Origin: Ilyonectria destructans
Taxonomy: Eukaryota; Ascomycota; Sordariomycetes; Hypocreales; Nectriaceae
Assembly: GCA_020740775.1 (NCBI GenBank)
Contig: JAHEWK010000009.1
Span: 558,001-622,000, forward strand
DNA length: 64,000 nt
Direction: 5' to 3'
Shown piece after piece: positions 43,452 to 53,194 of this stretch (positions within the stretch are counted from its first letter, which is position 1; each line of letters opens with the position of its first letter). Made by a program: the position numbers and the translations under genes. The notes under the pieces are model-generated. The model ran no database searches and had not been told where the DNA came from. It was given only the letters and a program-made list of their open reading frames with translations.

Positions 43452-45583
43452 TTATAGGGTCGTTTCTAAATAACCAGTACTTACCGTGACTACTATCTCC
43501 AGTTTATGGTTCGGGAAAATACTTTGTAAATATTTTAAGAGGTCACTTTGACGCAAATGATACTCGTGATAGGTGTCTATAACCATGGGTCTTTTGTCCG
43601 TCCTGGCCTCCGTAGGGGCATTTGGGACACTAGGAATAGAATCGAGATTTGAATCACGTTTTTCATAGGAAACCTTGGTCGTCGGAATAGATGCTTTGCC
43701 TTTTTCCTTTGCTTGCTGGTCCGCTAGAATCCCGGAAGATTGATACTCTTCCTTGGCTGCTTCGATGATTGCATTAAGCACCTTTCGAAGGTCAGAGGCC
43801 GGATATCGAAGATCAGTTTCCCGTAACATGTGATTCTGAACCATGTCAATGACTTTGTGAGTGATGGTGTCAAAGCGAGCCACGGAGCTGGTGATAGTTT
43901 GGTGCATTTTGAATACAGCAGTCAGTGGGCGAAAGCTATTGTGAAAGCAACTATCATGTCCGCTGCCGTCGAAAGCCACCAGTGTTTTCAACTCGTCGAC
44001 CCTCATTCCCCAGTAGTCGTTGAGGCCTTCTTTGCCAAGGACCACCCATGTAGCGGTCTCACTGATGACGCAGCCTACTGACCATATGTCGGCTGCTGTT
44101 GTGATCTGGCTAGAAACACGCTCTGATGGTCTGACATGATGACTGCACTCAGGGGCACCTTGCATATGGTTAGTAGCCAATTCGTCCAGGCAGGGCGGAT
44201 TATCTTACCGTATGTTTGGCCGCCATGAAAGTCTGTCCCTGAACCATGCCGCCGGGGGAAGTCTGAACCGTCCAGAATCTTGGTGTCCGTGAATCCAAAA
44301 TCCGCGATCTTAGGTTCGAAAGAGTAGTCTCTGGAATGACTCCTAGATACAAGGAAATTCTCCGGCTTGATATCTTGATGAATTCTGTATTGAGATGTTA
44401 GTTGCTCTGACTTCCAACGAATCTACCTATCTCGTGGCTGCCTACCGCTGATAGTCCACCCCCTCCGGGACTCGGGAAGATGGCTCATCGGCAACTGAGT
44501 GTTCTTCTCCGGGAGAGTTAACATTGGTACTTGCATTGATGTAGTCCTTCAAGTTGCCCTGCCGCCGGCCGTGCTAGCGGTTGTGGTCGTAATCCCGTCG
44601 GTTTGAGACGGTGGCCCTCTCAACGTTGATTTAGGCACCAGGCGATCGCTTCTGCTTGCTTGAGGAATTCTCATATGATCGGTCGGATTTGTCGCCTTTG
44701 AGGATACCAGAATGGTGAAACAACGAAAGGCCCTCTAGCACTCCAATAAAAGCGGTCCAGGGGTCGCAGACCTGTGAGAATATTTGAGGGGATCGACTAG
44801 ACTGCAACAAGCTGCCAAAGTCGCCGCTGTCAATGTATTCTAGTACAAGATTATAAGTGATTTCACCATCACTTCGAAGTTGTCGGTAGGAGCCGTAGCA
44901 TCGGAGGATGTTTCCGGAGTTTACACCTCTGAGAGATTCGAATGCTTTTCTCTCTCGGTCGTATTGGTCCTTCAATACCTCATTGTAAGCTTTTCGTACC
45001 AAAGTTGTCTACAATTAAGTTAACAAAGAAAAGTGGTATTGCTAGGGATTACGACCCACCTGGCCAAGAGTTGTACATTTCGAATCCGTCTCGACCTTAG
45101 TTACCGTGATGAGATCCTCTTGCAGTATGGCCTTTTCATGATAGATGGGCAAGATACATGCGGGATCGACAACCTGGTTGACGAGAGTCGCCGTGTCAAA
45201 GATGATGGGGAAGAAGGCTCATTGGCTTTCGTAGACGATTTCGAAGAACGAACGAGTTGTATCCAGTTCTGGCTACGTCGATGGAAACAATGAAGAGGGA
45301 AATCTTCATCCCGAAGCAAAATGTCAGTCATGTCAAGAAAGGCAGGGAGGAGATATCCGCGATCAACAAAGATTAGGAGGGTGAAACCCAACAAGTAAGT
45401 ACTATTTATCAGTGACGGGTCGAGTTTATGTTCACGAAGGTATACCTCAAGGACAGAGCGTGGTTTTTTATCGTCCCAAAACTCCTCAGCCACCGACTTT
45501 GGAAGATAGCCTGGTTCTTCTCTGTCTGCTCTATTGCGGCCTCGAAAGCGCTTCATCTTATCTCGTAGCTGAGTAAATACCAT
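43452..45583 (-). pseudogene. Serine/threonine protein kinase, disrupted
   Basis: Kinase parts are present in order: an N-terminal fungal-specific region from the ATG at 45583, ERKAFESLRG (alpha-C region), VLEYIDSGDFGSLL (hinge), IHQDIKPENFLV (catalytic loop, HQD in place of HRD), KIADFGFTD (DFG), GAPECSHHV (APE-like), DIWSVGCVISE (F-helix), and a C-terminal extension with HEYHLRQSDLLKYLQSIFP. Introns at about 45059-45009, 44449-44391 and 44210-44161 splice in frame. The gene is broken: a frameshift near 45285, a TGA at 45219-45221 where Trp is expected, a TAA at 44631-44633 and a TAG at 44574-44576. The three stops are each explained by C-to-T or G-to-A changes. A functional product would need several further unrecognised introns, which I consider unlikely. 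Confidence 0.75.
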
Positions 45584-45868
45584 TACACTACGTCATAGGT
45601 GCAATATGGACAGTATCAAATGATCCACGACCGGTCTCAAAGTCAATCGTCCCCGTCAGAATAACATTTCCACACTATTGGCATCACTACGCAAGCTAGA
45701 CACAAAGACGTCAACTTCAGCATTCGTTCTTGGTGCATTAAGGGCGTTAATGAGTACTATTCCTGAGCCCCTTGGGTTCAAACATAGTATCTACCATAGG
45801 ACCAGGGTGTTATTCTATAGTCACGAAGTATCGTCATCTTACACACCACTCGAGGCTATAGAGTCTAG

Positions 45869-48500
45869 CTAGCTACGCTTAACGATGACCTGGCTCTTCG
45901 TCTTAACAAGGTTTCGGCTGCTGAATACAACGTGGAACTTGAATTCGCCTTGGGGAATCGCCCATTTCTGAGCGTTAACATCCCAGTAGCTGAGATCGCG
46001 GCGCATAAGTGGGAATTCAACTCGTGCGTGCTTTCCAGGGGCAAGCTCGACTTTATCGAAACCTCGGAGCTGACGAAGTGGCGTGCCTTCGGGCGCACCG
46101 TCTTGCGGATATGCGACGTAGAGCTGGGGGATAGCAGCGCCGGAGACGTCGCCCGTATTACGGACTGTAACTTGGGCAGTGTAAATAGTCTCCCAAAGAG
46201 CCGGGTTGCCGCCGGGTCGAGTCTCATTGTCCGAAGGGTAGGATGGAATCTCCGCTTCCTCGCTGCTGATTTTTACCGTAAACTTGCTGAGCTCAAAGTC
46301 TGTGTAGGAAAGCCCGTATCCGAATTCGTAGCGAACATCAATATTGGAAGCGTCGTAGTGGCGATAGTCGATGTGGAGCTTTTCGTCAAACGATGACTGC
46401 CAGTCTTCTACACCAATGGTGTTGATATTCGTCGTGATAGGTGCATAGTTATAGTCGCTGGCATTATAAGCAATGGTGTACGGCAACCGACCTGAGGGGT
46501 TGATATGGCCATAGAGCACATCGACAATCGAATTCCCAGACTCCTGACCAGGGTAATGAGCAAGTAGAATTGCCGTTACGTTAGGATGGTCGGCCCAGTC
46601 TAGCAGATTGATACCCGAGGAGTGAGTGATGACGACTGTATTGTTACAAGAGCCAGCCACAGCCTCGACAGTTTCAGAACTGTGATCATCCAGGTAGAGA
46701 CTCTCACGATCACTGCCTTCTCTTGCCCAGCCCTTAAGGAAGACTAGACAAACATCTGGGGAATGAGGTAAAGGTGTATTATTTTGAGATTCGGGGTCGA
46801 GTCCTGCAGTCAATGTGTTGTTGAGCCGGAACTCCAATAGTGCGTGGTCCTGGACAGCGCGAGCTTTCAAAGCCTCAAGTGGCGTGATGAGGTAGCTGAA
46901 TTGCCCGGCTCCTGAACCACCCCCGGTTGCTAGGGTACCGAATTCGAACCTGCCCTGGTTCAGTGCGCCTTCGGTACCGTCGGCAGCATCGTTGCCATAG
47001 ACGCCGATCTTCTTCGGGGCCTTCAGTGGTAGAGCTCCATCAAGATTCTTCAGCAGGATGGTCGAGGCAGCAGCATGTTTACGAATCATTTCCCCGTGCT
47101 TGCCCCTAACATCGCGACTCTCGGGACCTGTTAGGTTCCAAGGACGTAGCCATGTAGACGGAGGGAAGTAGGTGTTCAGCCGCGAACTCGAAGGATCAAC
47201 GGTAGGGAAGTCATCGTCCTGGTGCAGAGCGTAGTATGGAGTCATGATCCTGAGTATCATGTCGTCGAGCCGGTCCTGGCTTAGAGTGCCATTGTTGACT
47301 CCTGTAGTGATATTTCCACCGAAGAAAGAGTTGTAAGATCGGGTCTCGTTGATGACGTATTTTGTTCGACCAAATCCTGGCATGTCCATATCAAGGCCTG
47401 CTTCAATAGAAGCCATACCGGCGTGCACAGCGAGCCAGTCAGAAACGACATAGCCTTGGAAACCGAGCTCTTCTTTTAGCAAGCCGTTCATCAACTTGGA
47501 GTTCTGGCAGCCATAGGATCCGTTGGTTCTTTGATAAGAACACATCACGCTAGCAACCCCAGCATGGACGGCGTTGGCAAATGGCCACATGTATAGCTCG
47601 TCTGTGATGCTTCAGTTGAGTGTCTGTGTGCAAAGGTGATGGTGTTACTCACGAACGGTCCTGTCATCCACGTTGGACGAGATGGCCTCATACTGGAGTG
47701 TACCATTTTCATCGAGGAAGGGATTTCTAAATATCTCTTGTTCGTTCAAGAGCCAATGTTTGCCATTGGCTTGCACGCCGGCGTCTTGAATTCCAAAATG
47801 GATTCCTCCATAGCGATGCCGGAGAGATAGGGGTCAGGGGAGAAGCCCTCCCAGTTGCGTCCACTATAGGCTGAGCGCCCCAAAGGTCCAGCAGATGGCC
47901 TAATTTCATCGTATCAGCAGCCCAATCTATCATGCAGAGTCTGCAAGTTGGCTTGGACTCACCCCAAAGCGACATGGGCGCCTTTGCCTCGAAATTCGCG
48001 TCCGAGAGCAAGACCACGGTCGTACATCATCTTCCTGTCCCAAGATGATGCGATGGTTACGCCAGCAGGGAAAACGCTAACATAATCTCCCATTCGCAGT
48101 GACGAGGGACCATCTTGAAAGCAGAGTCCGCTAAAGTTCAATCGTGGAATAGGATAGATGTTACCGGTACAAGGACCAGTTTGTCCAGTGACCATGTCAG
48201 CCTTTTCCTGGAGAGTGAGCTCTGCGACGAAATCGCGAGCTTTTTTCAAAGCATCTTCCCAGCCTCCAGCACCTGAAGTTCGAGCTAATACAAGTCAGAT
48301 CATTGCGGAAGTTAGAGGGCATCTGGCTTACGAGAAGGATAAACGGGCTCAGCGTCTCCATTTTGCGTGTAAATCACAGTATCCTCCGGTTGGATCCATG
48401 TGTAGGCGTCCTTAGATCTGCTGCCATGAAGGAAAAGCTGCGCGCTGCTGGTAGAAGCTAGCAGCAACGTCGCAACCGTAATGGCATTAGAACCGATCAT
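45869..48500 (-). CDS. Secreted GH3 beta-glucosidase with a one-base frameshift
   Basis: Four exons, complement(48332..48500, 47963..48284, 47653..47899, 45869..47601). A signal peptide ([16 protein letters not shown]), the GH3 N-terminal barrel ([29 protein letters not shown]), the nucleophile Asp in GYVVSDW (about residue 300), the C-terminal domain ([19 protein letters not shown]) and a fibronectin-III-like end are all present. Such enzymes release glucose from cello-oligosaccharides or plant glycosides outside the cell. In exon 3 the frame changes inside a T-run (AAAA on the plus strand, 47795-47798): one missing base turns the expected [13 protein letters not shown] block out of frame. 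Every other part is open and all splice sites are good, so this is either a very recent mutation or a sequence error. If real, the product stops within exon 3. Confidence 0.8.
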
Positions 48501-48566
48501 CGTGAAAGATATTTGACGTGGCGGATGGTTGTTGGCAGAAGGGTCATGTCCCACAGCACAATGCCG

Positions 48567-48573
48567 TTTTATA
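48567..48573 (-). promoter_or_regulatory. Probable TATA box of the GH3 gene
   Basis: Minus-strand TATAAAA 67 bp upstream of the ATG at 48500. Confidence 0.45.
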
Positions 48574-48843
48574 AGATAATATAACAATGGTCAAGTGGGC
48601 TTGTGGAGAATGCCTAGAAGAACGAGATTTTGGCAGGTAGGCGGTGTAATCCTTATCGAATGACCATCACCTGTGATATTGCGGTACGGATTATCCCGAA
48701 CCACCGGGTTAAGACGTAGGTAGTAGTCTCTGCCGGGAAGCATCTATGGTTCGGGCTGGGGTGTGTGGTGTCTGCGTTGCATTGGTGGGGTAGTGTAAGA
48801 CGTAACTCTGCATAGGGCCACCCATGCAAGCCATGCCTTGGGA

Positions 48844-49090
48844 ACCGAAGAAGCTCCTTTAGCATGTCAGGGTTCATAACGAATGAGGATATATTACTAA
48901 CGTATATACGTATCTGTGTGTGGCGCTCCCAAGATTCCTTACATAGCTGAGTCTCTTCTATGCTAGAGGAATACGCCTTCTTTGGGCATACCTCTATGAC
49001 CTGTAGAAATGATGTACTAGCTTAGTTAGTCACCCTCTTCTGGTTCGTGCTACCCTTATCATTTATCACGCCAAAAGGAGCTTCTTCGGT
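48844..49090. repeat. Inverted-repeat-bounded segment, 247 bp
   Basis: A perfect 17-bp inverted repeat (ACCGAAGAAGCTCCTTT at 48844-48860, its complement at 49074-49090) bounds an AT-rich segment. No clear target duplication is seen, so it may be a worn MITE or a chance structure. Confidence 0.4.
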
Positions 49091-49463
49091 CTTAAAGAGA
49101 TGGCTAGGGCTGGGGTGTGTGGGGGATGCATTGTATTTATGGGGCCGATCGGAGAGCTCTAGGCGCCGTGATCGGGCCTTCTAACGCTCACATAACGTTG
49201 TAGCCGAGGTAACCGAGCTCCGGCATCAACGTGGGGTAGTGCTAAAGTGAGGAGTAGCTCTGAATGTGGGGATGTGCCATAGGGAATCGACCGTTGTTCG
49301 GTGTCCTTTACCCCGGAACTCAAACTCTGATGGAGAATGGAGAGTATGAATCCTCGTGTTCAACTCCTTATGTACAACAAGTAGCTAGGTCTTCAAAACT
49401 GTCAACCAGGCAGCTAGTCTCTACCCGTCGCTGCAGTCGAGCATCTTCTACATTCACTTGATC

Positions 49464-50171
49464 ATGTCCGTTTCCATCTCGCAGACCTTCTTAGAGCACC
49501 ATCAGGAAGCGTTGGGCATTGCAGAGGTTGCAGAGAGTTGACCGCGTGTTTCCTGGCGGTTCGAAGGGGAAGTGAAGACTGGACCCAGCAATCATACGAT
49601 CTCGAGATCCAACGTTGCTCCGATACCGTGTCAAATATCTTCAACATCAATGCCACAGACTGAATCTATATACCATGGCCAGACACCCCACTAGAGTCTG
49701 CTGAGTCTGCTCGAGTTCGTGTGAAGGCGCGGTCTCGAGGGCGAGCCATCAACCGACTGGTCAGATTGGTCGTCAGTCGAGACTGGACTACTCAATGGCT
49801 TAGATTGGAGCGATGCTGTACCCATTGCAGCCGATAGAGAAACCGAGATAGACGCACCAAAGCAACCAGTTCATTTCCGTAACAATTTCAACATTCCTGA
49901 CAACATCAGCACCGCACGTCTATATATCACGGCTCTTAGTCTATACGAGGCAGAGATCAATAGCCAGAGGGTTGGCGACCACATCCTTGCTCCCGGATGG
50001 CAAACCTATAACTACCGCCATATCTACGGTACTTATGATGTTACCGAACTTATCACCAGCGGTGAAAATGCTATTGGTGTTGTGGTCGTCGAGGGCTGGT
50101 ATGCCTGTCGCTTAGGCTATATCGGCGGCCATCGCAACATATAGGGAGACACGTTGGGTCGTAAGGGCTAA
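49464..50171 (+). pseudogene. GH78 alpha-L-rhamnosidase relic, 5' part only
   Basis: From ATG at 49464 the frames read, in pieces, the N-terminal domains of a bacterial-type rhamnosidase: SISQTFLEHHQEALGIAE, then DWTQQSYDLEIQ, IYIPWPDTPLESAESARVRV, DWSDWSSVETGLL, and a long clean piece with ALSLYEAEINSQRVGDH, LAPGWQTYNYRHIYGTYDV, and VEGWYACRLGYIGGHRNI. That last set is the Bac_rhamnosid_N domain. Frameshifts occur near 49530, 49570 and 49730, with stops at 49661-49663 (TGA) and 50142-50144 (TAG, where Tyr is expected before GDTLG). Similarity ends soon after, so the catalytic barrel is missing. The gene must once have started close to, and divergent from, the GH3 gene. Confidence 0.82.
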
Positions 50172-50600
50172 CGGGTTACTTGGCTATGCGACTAGTGCTG
50201 CAAGTTCAACAGGGCTCCTGTAGCATCGAGCATAGCATCGAGAACCTCAAATATATTATCGGGCCCCGTAGGGACGCTGACAGAGCATAATGGTGGCCGC
50301 TTGATCCTGCAACAGAACCATTCTCGGTCCGTTTCATTCGTGAGACTTTATCCCGCGGCCTTCTTCGGATGCGTACAGCCAAGTGATTTATCACAAGTTC
50401 CCTTCGTAACAGGCTCATACACATTGCCAATTGGCATGGAGGTTTTACCATACTTACTAGAAAGCTCCTTGAGGTTCAAAGGGTCCTTCAAATTATCATG
50501 TCTGTCTAAGGATGAACATTATTTACATTTTATTACTCCGTATTCCAGTCGACCTCGCCGTGGTCCACATAAATCCCAGGTTTCATATCTCTAAGATGAT
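50172..50600. other. Intergenic, no supported gene
   Basis: From the end of the rhamnosidase relic to the stop of the next gene. The missing catalytic part is not found here. Confidence 0.5.
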
Positions 50601-52058
50601 TTAGTACTTTGCTTTACGGCCGGTATACTTGAGCGAGAAAATGCCTCGTTCAATCGAGTTGAGTAGAATGTAGCCGGACTTGAAGTAAGGGAAGACACTC
50701 CAAGAGCCGAGAAATGCGACCTCGCCATTAATATCGTCGTCCTCTGGGTGGCAGTCAAAGAACCCAACCTCCTTGAAGTTTCCACCCGTAGGGTCAACCT
50801 CAACGCCAGAAACATCAACAATCCGGAGACCCGAGCCATAGTTAGACTGGTACGTAAGACCACGGACGACCTTTACCGAAACATGTCAGCAACTTGGGGA
50901 GTCTGGGTAGGACTATGGACAACTGACGTATTGGTTGTGGTCAATCGACCTTGCAGGGGATTGGTAGAAGCCAGTGTTGACGGGCAGCTCCAAGTTCGTG
51001 ACGTTGAAAATGTAGGTAGTTGTGTGGCCATTCGCACCTGGACCAACGGCGTTCCTCTCATCGAGTTCATCGTCCAGGAGAAGAAAAGACATGGTGTCAT
51101 CAATCAGCCAGCCCTGGTGAGTGTATTCGTTGCCGACATAGGGGGTGGAAGAAATGACAGTGGGGTTGGACTTGTCAGTCAGGTCCATGATCGTGAGAGT
51201 ATCCTCGTTGTAGTTGAAGCAAATCTCTTGGCCACGGTACTTCTCTGTGGGACCCTGGTAAATGACACATTGGGCGTCGTGTACATACCCATCCTGCGGG
51301 ACGCAACCAGGCGAGACGGGATTCGCGGGATCGGAAACATCAACCATGAACATGCCACCAGCACACGTAGTATTACGGGCATTGGCACCGCTTCGGCCAC
51401 CAACAGCGTAAATCATGTTAGTCGCCTCATGAGCGACGATGTTGTGGGACGCACCGAAGCCGGTGTAAAGGGCCGTCAGGTCTTTCTCCTTGTCGAACGT
51501 CTTCGGCTTCCACCTAGGGTTTCTGCCTGTTTTGACCTGCAATAGCTTCTTCAGGTCGAAGATTTGAAGGCCGTGGCCCTCGGACTCGGCCCCAATGTAG
51601 GCGTGGTGACCGATGACTTTGATGTCTCTCCAGCTGGTCGCGGTGGTCTGGGTGTCGAGGCGACCGAGGTACTCCAGGCGGCCAGTCTTGGTGATCTCAA
51701 CAAAGCCAACGCCATCAGTCTGACCGACAATGCCAAACTCCCGCCCATTATCTGAAGTCCAACCCCAGACATCATTGCCGCGAAGAGTGGCGGAGCCAAG
51801 ATCCTCATGACTCAGGAAACCATGGAGGTTGACATTCTTGCACTGGTAAGGCCCGGACTTTCCCTTGACGCAAGGCTGGAAGGACGTGATCTTTTTGTAC
51901 AATTTTGACCCTCCAAAAAGACCCTCGGCCTCGGCCTTGTCCCATTGCTGAGTCTTTATCTCCATCATTTCCTCCATCTTTGCGCTGCCGGATTCGGCGC
52001 CGGCAGACACAACCGTGCCACCCATGGCAGCCGCCGTGATGAGGGTGCGAAACTTCAT
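50601..52058 (-). CDS. Secreted LVIVD-repeat / choice-of-anchor-B family protein
   Basis: Two exons, complement(50928..52058) and (50601..50870), are joined across a 57-bp GTCAGT...AAAG intron and give 466 aa. The start at 52058 gives a signal peptide (KFRTLITAAAMGGTVVSA). The body is a beta-propeller-like series of segments of the pattern x-x-V-x-D-hydrophobic-S-D-P: FVEITKTGRLEYLG, GLQIFDLKKLL, MFMVDVSDPANPVSPG, LTIMDLTDKSNPTVIS, TYIFNVTNLELP and GLRIVDVSGVEVD. Histidines recur at blade starts (LHGFLSHEDLG, ASHNIVAHE, GYVHDAQC, EYTHQGWL, SIDHNQY), which may bind metal. Databases often call such proteins regulatory P domain-containing. Function is unknown, probably extracellular or wall-bound. 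Confidence 0.8.
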
Positions 52059-53194
52059 AGTTACCGCGTATCTTGTGAGATGTATAATGCAAGAGAGCAG
52101 CAGCAGCTGGATGATAGATTCGGGAGGGAAAAGAAGAGCCGAATCAGTTCTCTCTGAGTGAGATCTTGAGATCTGTATCCAAGTCGCGTCGAATCCATTT
52201 GCTGCAGTACACAGCACAGCTTTATACCGTCTCATAACCGAGGCCACAAAGTCGTGCTTTGCACGTTTGTTGACGAAGCACCGGTAAGAGTGATAGAAAA
52301 TAAACCTCAGTAAGCGAAGGCCGAGAAGCCCGTAAAATCAGTTGCCTACCTTCCTAATGAGGCAGGTAAGTATATACAGTGGAGAAACGAATGATGACGC
52401 CAAGTTGCGGAGTAAGTAGGATTATGACATATGCGGTCCTAGCTTTCATAAGTCCTTGCTATCATACACGGAAAAATATCCAGAACTGGCACCAGTGGAG
52501 GCTTGATGTTGCATCGAGTCATTGGCATAACCACTCCACATAATAAGATGCCGATCTATTCCTAACTCATGGAGTATTTATTTCGACCTACCTTCTACGG
52601 CAAAAGCGCCAGGACATAGCTTGCATCCTAGCGCCTCGGCATTATTACAAAGCTTAATTCACCCCTGTAAAGATAAGCTTAAACCAGAATATGAAGCCCT
52701 TGTGAAAGGGGAAAACGCACTGTATGAACGTAGGAGTGATGTCCATCTCTTCATTTTAGAACCCCCGGTGCGCCACAAGGCATATAATTGCCAGCAAAAA
52801 CACAACCCGCCGTATTTATCGATAATTCAGAGACTAAAATTAAACGGGAATACATAGCCTTCCTTTAGTCAACGCATAGCCTCTTTAGGGAGACGCGGCA
52901 TGACTGTGGCATCGAAGGCAAGTAAGAGAGCCATTCCAAGGCTACCAAGCTACTCAAGTACGTATTATGCGGTCTCTTGAGAACAAGAATTCACGACCCT
53001 AAACTGGATATGATCTACCCTAGACTACTCTCGAGAATTTGGCCATCACATGCTGCGTAACTCTATCTCGAATGAAGACTGCAGTGAAAAAGGTGGGATT
53101 ACAATAGAAGCTTGTGCGAATAGCAAGACGGGGTTTCTAATTAGCAATACCCATCCTAATCACCCCCCACTCCCTGAAATATCTTAGTCGCTAA
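52059..53194. other. Intergenic, no supported gene
   Basis: Upstream of the LVIVD gene and downstream of the next minus-strand gene. A frame at 52621-52857 has no similarity. Confidence 0.5.
52220..52226 (-). promoter_or_regulatory. Probable TATA box of the LVIVD gene
   Basis: Minus-strand TATAAAG 162 bp upstream of the ATG at 52058. It lies downstream of an in-frame upstream ATG at 52247, which argues against that ATG. Confidence 0.4.

Larger units (their letters stand above)
48501..49463. other. Divergent intergenic, GH3 / GH78 relic
   Basis: Contains the GH3 promoter, the 17-bp inverted repeat and a 16-bp direct repeat (GGGCTGGGGTGTGTGG at 48753-48768 and 49107-49122). No gene is supported. 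Confidence 0.5.

Noticed and set aside
43452..45583. Intact multi-exon kinase gene
   Set aside because: No set of plausible introns removes the TGA, TAA and TAG together with the frameshift.
50748..51545. Open frame of 265 codons on the plus strand
   Set aside because: Antisense shadow of the LVIVD protein gene; crosses its intron and has no similarity.
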